In this document: one piece after another, positions 23,001 to 25,134 of the stretch
Layout: each line of letters starts with the position of its first letter
How positions within the stretch are numbered: position 1 is the first letter of the stretch
Assembly (NCBI GenBank): GCA_900752975.1
Contig: CAADXH010000057.1
Span: forward strand, 1 to 25,134
Reading direction: 5' to 3'
Length of the DNA stretch: 25,134 bases
Source of the DNA: Bacilli bacterium
Lineage (GTDB): Bacteria; Bacillota_I; Bacilli_A; ML615J-28; CAG-313
The notes under the pieces: generated by a model
Seen by the model: only the letters and a program-made list of their open reading frames with translations
Told to the model about the DNA's origin: nothing
Databases searched by the model: none
Translations under genes and position numbers: made by a program

Positions 23001-23471
23001 GGGGTAGTCAAAGAAGAGGGAAATCCACGTAAATTCAATATTGATATTTCAAGACATATATCTCCAGGTTATGTTTCTGATGACGAAATCAGAATAGAAA
23101 TACATCAATCTATAAACAAAATTAAATCACGTGACCAAATTAAAGCATTAATAAGCGAATATACAGATAGATATGGAAAATTAAGTGACGACATTTTACT
23201 GTATATGGAAGAAAAATATCTAGAGTTCTTATTAAAATCAAGAGGTGTAGAATCATTTAAAGAAGTAAATGAAAATGTATCATTTGTATTCGATGAAGAA
23301 ACAAGTAAAAAACTAGTAACAACCAAATTTGATTTTATGTTGAATCATGAGTTCGATCGATTAAAGTTTGAATTTGTCAATGATAAGGTAGTTGTAAAAT
23401 ATAAAAATTCATCACTTAACAAAGAATATATATATTTATTTACCAAGTTTTTAGAACAAATTAATGTATAA
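20031..23471 (+). CDS. mfd: Transcription-repair coupling factor Mfd
   Basis: Mfd removes RNA polymerase stalled at DNA damage and recruits UvrA. The 1146-aa product has the full layout. A UvrB-like N-terminal region without a working ATPase (about 1-350) is followed by the polymerase-interacting domain around 480-535 (GDYVVHQDYGIGIYLGIK). The RecG-like translocase has Walker A GDVGFGKTE (631-639), DEEQ (732-735) and TATPIPRT. The later motifs include ETGIDIPNANTLIVEKAD and QIRGRVGRS, and a C-terminal TRCF domain is present. The start is 2 nt after the pth stop, and no good ribosome site is visible, so translation probably depends on pth translation. It is followed by spoVT. Confidence 0.97.
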   Translation: MNILEILQKEKKYQDIVNTIKEAEKHNNIYIGNCCINISKMLAALTFNETNNYVIYICSDTFEASKAYEMFVDLLGTDLVSFFPVEEFISNDIVASSSEFKLARMLTISNIIKQKPQIIITNTDGILKNVMSTKMLNEAILTYNVGQQIEINQVVEDLIIRGYKKTALTTDLGTFSVRGSIVDIYPINADEPIRINFFDNEIETIKKINIETQLSSEKLLTTSVFPLYDIYYKKNDIINIQNKILKKYPNDQKTLTIVENLKEYKNLEQLYLYLPQIDESYQNILSFIKDPICFFENYNDLRAYEKKRQDEIYNYFLELKYPLDKAFFKSLDTITSISYKNIYTCPFLSSLNDIYINKMFDVKTANVTEYNNNLKIMFDDIEANPDKTYLITHLDETKLDYIEELLETKNLHYYIYEDHNIIKKGKINVAVSTNAYGFIDYELNFEVVTPNEYAPSKISRNTKYQRYYKQTTKIYNKDELTPGDYVVHQDYGIGIYLGIKTIELRGLKKDYLSLQYKDESKVNIPIENIYLLEKYIGSKNQTPKLNDLNSKEWVKKRNKIREKVNDVAQKLIKVQAEREALKGFVYKKDSLDQMEFEKEFGFTETKDQLQAIEDVKKDMEGPRPVDRLICGDVGFGKTEVAIRATFKAVDNGKQVIYLAPTTVLTRQHYFTFKDRLEKHGIRVELMNRFVDKKKQNQVIEGLKKGYVDVVVGTHRLLSNDITYNNLGLLIIDEEQRFGVTHKEKIKQMKSLVDVLTLTATPIPRTLQMSLSGLKDLSLIETPPVNRLPVQTFVLETNESVIREAINREIARHGQVFYLLNRINELDHVLAKIQELVPKAKVGMIHGRMKKEEIEEYLVNFLDKKFDVLICTTIIETGIDIPNANTLIVEKADILGLAQLYQIRGRVGRSDRIAYAYFMYEKGKVLTVEAEKRLETIKEFTALGSGYKIAMRDLAIRGAGDILGNEQSGYIDAIGMDLYMKLLSDAINEAKGVVKEEGNPRKFNIDISRHISPGYVSDDEIRIEIHQSINKIKSRDQIKALISEYTDRYGKLSDDILLYMEEKYLEFLLKSRGVESFKEVNENVSFVFDEETSKKLVTTKFDFMLNHEFDRLKFEFVNDKVVVKYKNSSLNKEYIYLFTKFLEQINV

Positions 23472-23477
23472 AAATTC

Positions 23478-23507
23478 CCATATTTGCCATAATAATGGTA
23501 GATATGG
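23478..23507 (+). promoter_or_regulatory. 13-bp hairpin overlapping the spoVT ribosome site
   Basis: The arms 23478-23490 and 23495-23507 pair over 13 positions with two G-U pairs around AATA. The right arm ends in GG, which forms the first two bases of the GGAGG site (23506-23510). There is no U run after it. It may be a translation control element or a palindromic operator. Confidence 0.5.
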
Positions 23508-23518
23508 AGGTATAAAAA

Positions 23519-24049
23519 ATGAAAGCAACAGGCGTAGTTAGAAGAATTGATGATTTAGGTCGTATTGTACTCCCTAAAGAATTAAGAAGGACAATGAGAA
23601 TAAAAGAGGGAGATTCATTAGAAATATATATAGATGGTATGGATCAAATAATGTTAAAAAAGTATTCTCCAGTCCAAAGTATGAATGAATTTGTCAAAGA
23701 ATTTGCTGATAGTGTATATACATCAAACAAATTAGACATAATCATTACTGATAATGAACGAGTAATTGCTTGTGCTGGTAACTTTAAATATAATCTAGTT
23801 GGTAAAAAAATATCAATGAAATTAGAAGAAAAATTAAGTAAAAGACAAACTCAAATAGTTGAACTTGGTGATAATTTTGAAGTATGTGATAATTTAGAGA
23901 TTTATAAACCAATGATAATAAGGCCGATTAATGTGTATGGTGATATTTTAGGGTGCGTTATTATATTAGGTGATAAAGGCATAACATCAATCGAAAAATC
24001 AATAGCCGAATTCGCTGGTACGTTTATGAGTAAATATTTAGAAAATTAG
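23519..24049 (+). CDS. spoVT: Stage V sporulation protein T (AbrB-family regulator)
   Basis: SpoVT is a transcription factor that tunes late forespore gene expression and spore quality in Bacillus. The 176-aa length matches the family (178 in B. subtilis). An AbrB swapped-hairpin DNA-binding domain fills residues 1-50 (MKATGVVRRIDDLGRIVLPKE, GDSLEI), followed by a GAF-like domain (about 56-176). The first 20 residues are nearly those of known SpoVT. Its position after mfd is the same as in Bacillus. GGAGG lies 8 nt before the ATG and is partly buried in an upstream hairpin. AbrB itself shares the N-terminal domain but is about 95 aa and lacks the GAF part, so SpoVT is preferred. Confidence 0.93.
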   Translation: MKATGVVRRIDDLGRIVLPKELRRTMRIKEGDSLEIYIDGMDQIMLKKYSPVQSMNEFVKEFADSVYTSNKLDIIITDNERVIACAGNFKYNLVGKKISMKLEEKLSKRQTQIVELGDNFEVCDNLEIYKPMIIRPINVYGDILGCVIILGDKGITSIEKSIAEFAGTFMSKYLEN

Positions 24050-24077
24050 TTAGTAGTTATCAATTACTAACTTTTTT
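24049..24077 (+). terminator. Terminator after spoVT
   Basis: GTTAGTA (24049-24055) pairs with TACTAAC (24065-24071), followed by six Ts (24072-24077). The left arm starts at the stop codon's last base. Confidence 0.75.
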
Positions 24078-24078
24078 C

Positions 24079-24107
24079 TTGTAATTTCAAAAAAAATGTG
24101 ATATAAT
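24079..24107 (+). promoter_or_regulatory. fba promoter
   Basis: TTGTAA (24079-24084), a 17-bp spacer and TATAAT (24102-24107) with an upstream TGTG that may act as an extended -10. It abuts the spoVT terminator. Confidence 0.75.
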
Positions 24108-24149
24108 CGTAAAAGTTAAAAAATATTAACAAAAAATGGAGGGAAAAAT

Positions 24150-25010
24150 ATGCCACTAGTAAATATGGTAAATATGTTAAATAAAGCGAAAGAAGGAAAA
24201 TATGCTGTTGGTCAATTCAACATTAATAATCTTGAATGGACTAAAACTATTCTAGAAACAGCACAAAGCAATAACTCACCAGTTATTTTAGGCGTTTCAG
24301 AAGGCGCTGGAAAATATATGGGCGGATTTGATGTAGTTGTTGGAATGGTAAAAGGACTAGTAAAAGACTTAGGTATTACTGTTGATGTTGCAATTCATTT
24401 AGATCATGGATCATCATTTGAAAGCTGCAAAAAAGCAATCGATGCTGGTTTTACATCTGTTATGATTGATGGTTCACATCATCCAATTGACGAAAATATT
24501 AAAATGACTAAAGAAGTAGTTGATTACGCACATGCAAGAGGCGTAAGTGTTGAAGCTGAAGTTGGTACAGTAGGTGGAAATGAAGATGGTGTTATTGGCG
24601 GAATTAAATATGCCGATTTAAATGAATGCGTACGTTTAGTAAAAGAGGCTGATGTTGATGCTTTAGCTCCTGCTTTAGGTTCTGTTCATGGTCCTTATCA
24701 AGGAGAACCAGTACTTGGCTTTGTTGAAATGGAAGCAATCGGTAAAGCAACTAATAAACCACTTGTATTGCATGGTGGAACAGGTATTCCAGATGATAAA
24801 ATCAGAAGAGCAATTGCTTGTGGAACTTGCAAAATCAATGTTAATACTGAATGTCAACTTGCCTTTAACAAAATTTTAAGAGAATTTGTTGCTGATGAAA
24901 AAAATGCAAAAGTATATGATCCTCGTAAGATTTTAGGCCCTGCATCAAAAGGCATCGCAGCAGCAGTTAATGAAAAAATTAATGTTTTTGGAACTGCTAA
25001 TAAAAACTAA
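24150..25010 (+). CDS. fba: Class II fructose-1,6-bisphosphate aldolase
   Basis: It reversibly splits fructose 1,6-bisphosphate into DHAP and glyceraldehyde 3-phosphate in glycolysis and gluconeogenesis, using zinc. The 286-aa product shows HLDHG (83-87) with D85 and zinc ligand H86. H180 in SVHGPY and H208 in LHGGTG complete the zinc site, and KINVNTE (228-234) lies in the phosphate/substrate-binding region. GVSVEAEVGTVGG (131-143) is also typical. The size and motifs fit FbaA of Gram-positive bacteria; related tagatose-bisphosphate aldolases share them, so substrate choice is by likelihood. GGAGGG precedes the ATG. The gene is monocistronic, with its own promoter and a strong terminator. 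Confidence 0.95.
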   Translation: MPLVNMVNMLNKAKEGKYAVGQFNINNLEWTKTILETAQSNNSPVILGVSEGAGKYMGGFDVVVGMVKGLVKDLGITVDVAIHLDHGSSFESCKKAIDAGFTSVMIDGSHHPIDENIKMTKEVVDYAHARGVSVEAEVGTVGGNEDGVIGGIKYADLNECVRLVKEADVDALAPALGSVHGPYQGEPVLGFVEMEAIGKATNKPLVLHGGTGIPDDKIRRAIACGTCKINVNTECQLAFNKILREFVADEKNAKVYDPRKILGPASKGIAAAVNEKINVFGTANKN

Positions 25011-25053
25011 TCAAAACGAAAAGAAATGAATTTATCGAGAGATAGATCATCAG

Positions 25054-25089
25054 ACTGTTGACAAACTAAAGTTTGTCAACAGTATTTTT
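25054..25089 (+). terminator. Terminator after fba
   Basis: ACTGTTGACAAAC (25054-25066) pairs perfectly with GTTTGTCAACAGT (25071-25083) around TAAA, followed by ATTTTTA. Nothing further is recognised to the end of the window. Confidence 0.88.
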
Positions 25090-25134
25090 AATTATTTAGA
25101 TAAGTTAAGTAAAAATAAGCAAGTTTTGATCATA

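Overview
The window looks like the replication-origin region of a low-G+C, endospore-forming Bacillota chromosome. The DNA is strongly AT-rich. Genes start with Bacillus-type GGAGG/GAGGTG ribosome sites, and the order dnaA-dnaN-yaaA-gyrB-gyrA is the classical origin neighbourhood. dnaA ends in TGA and Trp is encoded by TGG, so the standard bacterial code applies and this is not a Mycoplasma-type genome. cwlJ, gerQ and spoVT are endospore genes. A placement in Bacilli or an Erysipelotrichia-like relative is plausible, but I cannot fix the genus from sequence alone.

Layout. (1) 169-1182, minus strand: an unrecognised single-pass membrane protein, divergent from dnaA. (2) 1283-2880: a bipartite oriC, with DnaA-box clusters on both sides of dnaA sharing an exact 20-bp copy, followed by dnaN. 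(3) 4185-5344, minus strand: a two-gene partition-like operon (a ribbon-helix-helix protein and a ParA ATPase) from a near-consensus promoter. Next to it lies about 1.3 kb of A-rich, gene-free DNA with palindromes and iterated motifs. This block sits between dnaN and yaaA. recF, which usually follows yaaA, is absent from the window. (4) 6688-11615: yaaA, gyrB, gyrA; GyrA carries unusual acidic tails. (5) 11699-13282: serS under a T-box riboswitch with a UCU (Ser) specifier. (6) 13330-14575: divergent HIT-family and glycerophosphodiester phosphodiesterase-family genes. (7) 14580-14936: a decayed IS200/IS605-type tnpB end. (8) 14980-15774, minus strand: the germination pair cwlJ-gerQ. (9) 15886-16886: a CopZ-N-terminal-like Cys-rich protein and inorganic pyrophosphatase. 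(10) 16940-24049: a tight plus-strand run fhs-folD-pth-mfd-spoVT (one-carbon folate metabolism, peptidyl-tRNA rescue, transcription-coupled repair, spore development). (11) 24150-25010: class II fructose-bisphosphate aldolase with its own promoter and terminator.

The least ordinary part is 4185-6660: a plasmid-style ParA/RHH pair beside a gene-free, repeat-bearing A-rich block within a few kilobases of oriC. The simplest reading is an origin-proximal segregation locus with its own centromere. This is inference; the sequence shows only the two protein families, their promoter and the unusual DNA next to them. Most of the remaining genes are conserved housekeeping genes.
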